Shown in pieces: positions 5,948 to 7,311 of a DNA stretch of 7,311 nt. The stretch's first letter is position 1; each line of letters begins with the position of its first letter. Under the pieces are notes generated by a model, which ran no database searches, was not told the origin of the DNA, and saw only the letters and a program-made list of their open reading frames with translations. Origin of the DNA: Porphyromonadaceae bacterium UBA2720. GTDB taxonomy: Bacteria > Bacteroidota > Bacteroidia > Bacteroidales > Muribaculaceae. The position numbers were made by a program, and so were the translations under genes. The DNA lies in contig DEKO01000145.1 in NCBI GenBank assembly GCA_002353885.1, forward strand, positions 9,444-16,754. Direction: 5' to 3'.

Positions 5948-5982
5948 AACTAAAAACTAAGAACCAAGAACTAAAAACTAAA
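5948..5982. repeat. Heptanucleotide repeat array 2, five units
   Basis: Five consecutive 7-bp units on the plus strand: AACTAAA, AACTAAG, AACCAAG, AACTAAA, AACTAAA. The array ends flush against the stop codon of the glycyl-tRNA synthetase gene (TAA at 5985-5983) and is separated from array 1 by 11 bp (GTCGCGGCAGC). It has the same unit length and copy number as array 1 but a different sequence. On the minus strand it reads as TTTAGTT/CTTGGTT repeats. Confidence 0.8.
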
Positions 5983-7311
5983 TTATAAAGCCAGTTGACG
6001 CAACAAGGTGTTGAGGCTGCACTCGCGGCCGATGATGGCCGGCAGGTCGGCGATGGCCACGCGCTGCTGCTGCATGGTGTCGCGGTCGCGCAGGGTGACG
6101 GTGTTGTCCTCGACAGTCTGTCCGTCGATGGTGATGCAGTAGGGCGTGCCGATGGCGTCGTGACGGCGATAGCGCTTGCCCACCGAGTCCTTCTCGTCGT
6201 ACTGGCAAGCGAAATCAAACTTGAGCAGGTTCATGATTTCATGTGCCTTTTCGGGCATGCCGTCCTTGCGCACCAGCGGCAAGATGGCGCACTTGACCGG
6301 GGCCAGCACCTTGGGCAGATGCAACACCACGCGTGTGTCGCCGCCCTCGAGCTGCTGCTCCTCGTAGCTCGAGCACATCACCGAGAGGAACATGCGGTCG
6401 ACGCCAATCGAGGTCTCGATGACATAGGGCGTGTAGCTCTGGTTGAGCTCGGGATCAAAGTATTGAATCTTCTTGCCCGAGAACTTCTCGTGCTGCGACA
6501 GGTCGAAGTTGGTGCGGCTGTGGATGCCCTCGACCTCCTTGAAGCCAAACGGCATCTGGAACTCGATGTCGGTGGCAGCGTTGGCATAGTGCGCCAGCTT
6601 CTCGTGGTCGTGATAGCGATATTTCTCGTCGCCCAGTCCCAGCGCCTTGTGCCAGCGCAGGCGGTGCTCTTTCCAGTACTCAAACCACTGGAGTTCCTCA
6701 CCGGGACGCACAAAGAATTGCATCTCCATCTGCTCAAACTCACGCATGCGGAAGATGAACTGGCGCGCGACAATCTCGTTGCGGAAGGCCTTGCCAATCT
6801 GTGCGATGCCGAAGGGGATGCGCATGCGGCCCGTCTTCTGCACATTCAGGAAGTTGACAAAGATGCCCTGTGCCGTCTCGGGACGCAGATAGACATCCAT
6901 GGTCGAGTCGCTGCTGCTGCCCATCTGGGTCTTGAACATGAGGTTGAACTGCCTCACATCGGTCCAGTTGCGTGTTCCGCTGATGGGGTCGGCAATCTCC
7001 TGGTCGACGATAATCTGCTTGAGTTCGGCCAGGTCGTTGTCGTTCATCGCCTTTTCAAACCGTGCGTGCAGCGCGTCGCGCTTGGCTTGATGCTCAAGCA
7101 CACGGGGGTTGGTCTGGCGGAACATGGCCTCGTCGAAGCTGTCGCCGAAGCGCTTGCGTGCCTTGGCCACCTCCTTGTCAATCTTGTCATCAATCTTGGC
7201 AATCTCGTCCTCGATGAGCACATCGGCACGATAGCGCTTCTTGCTGTCGCGGTTGTCAATGAGAGGGTCATTAAAGGCATCGACGTGTCCCGAGGCCTTC
7301 CAGATGGTGGG
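5983..7311 (-). CDS. glyS: Glycyl-tRNA synthetase, homodimeric type, 5' end outside window
   Basis: The visible 442 residues cover most of a class II glycine-tRNA ligase, which charges tRNA-Gly with glycine in the cytoplasm. The fragment starts inside the N-terminal catalytic part (PTIWKASGHVDAFNDPLID). It contains RPETAQGIFVNF (about 143-154) and class II motif 2 (FRNEIVARQFIFRMREFEQ, about 176-194). It also has ETSIGVDRMFLSVM of motif 3 (about 299-312). The C-terminal anticodon-binding domain spans about 325-442 (KVLAPVKCAILPL, YDEKDSVGKRYRRHDAIGTP, VTLRDRDTM). This is the single-chain eukaryote/archaeal-like type, not the alpha/beta bacterial enzyme; full length is near 510-520, so about 70-75 residues including motif 1 lie beyond the window. 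The frame is open from 7311 to the TAA at 5985-5983. No frameshift or lost catalytic residue is visible. The FKBP gene follows after 89 bp. Confidence 0.97.
   Translation of the reverse strand, partial: PTIWKASGHVDAFNDPLIDNRDSKKRYRADVLIEDEIAKIDDKIDKEVAKARKRFGDSFDEAMFRQTNPRVLEHQAKRDALHARFEKAMNDNDLAELKQIIVDQEIADPISGTRNWTDVRQFNLMFKTQMGSSSDSTMDVYLRPETAQGIFVNFLNVQKTGRMRIPFGIAQIGKAFRNEIVARQFIFRMREFEQMEMQFFVRPGEELQWFEYWKEHRLRWHKALGLGDEKYRYHDHEKLAHYANAATDIEFQMPFGFKEVEGIHSRTNFDLSQHEKFSGKKIQYFDPELNQSYTPYVIETSIGVDRMFLSVMCSSYEEQQLEGGDTRVVLHLPKVLAPVKCAILPLVRKDGMPEKAHEIMNLLKFDFACQYDEKDSVGKRYRRHDAIGTPYCITIDGQTVEDNTVTLRDRDTMQQQRVAIADLPAIIGRECSLNTLLRQLAL

Noticed and set aside
1..7311. CRISPR array, tRNA or rRNA gene, insertion sequence
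   Set aside because: No spaced direct repeats of CRISPR size, no cloverleaf or rRNA-like sequence and no transposase frame were seen on either strand.

Overview
The window looks like chromosomal DNA from a member of the Bacteroidales, with a Prevotella- or Muribaculaceae-like flavour. This is inferred from the gene content (eukaryote-like single-chain GlyRS, lipoprotein FKBP isomerase, a DUF4421-like barrel, an ECF sigma factor with an outer-membrane receptor), from a Bacteroidetes-type -7 box (TATCTTTG) before one gene, and from start regions without strong Shine-Dalgarno sequences. The genus cannot be fixed from the sequence alone. Every convincing gene is on the minus strand, so the window reads from right to left.

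Right end (5983-7311): the 3' six-sevenths of the glycyl-tRNA synthetase gene, running off the window. Two back-to-back arrays of five 7-bp units fill almost all of the 89 bp between it and an FKBP-type peptidyl-prolyl isomerase lipoprotein (5351-5893). That pair is probably one transcription unit. It is closed by a near-perfect 14-bp hairpin at 5209-5245.

Centre (2646-5028): a housekeeping-type -7 box at 5062-5069 precedes a two-gene unit. It encodes a lipoprotein with beta-propeller-like repeats and then a DUF4421-like outer-membrane beta-barrel protein. Directly behind it, 2280-2597 holds only the C-terminal winged-helix end of a Fic-family protein; the AMPylation domain is missing.

Left part (1-2124): a tight four-gene unit. 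An ECF sigma factor overlaps a single-pass membrane protein (probable anti-sigma factor) by 4 bp, which overlaps a small exported protein by 4 bp. After 17 bp comes an outer-membrane receptor with a TonB-type plug and a barrel that runs off the left edge. No housekeeping promoter box is visible before the sigma gene. Instead there is a CGTC-type motif preceded by A-tracts about 10 bp apart, which suggests that the sigma factor drives its own operon. This is the most interesting part of the window: a compact envelope-to-sigma circuit lacking a visible FecR-like anti-sigma or an STN/carboxypeptidase-like N-terminal domain on the receptor.
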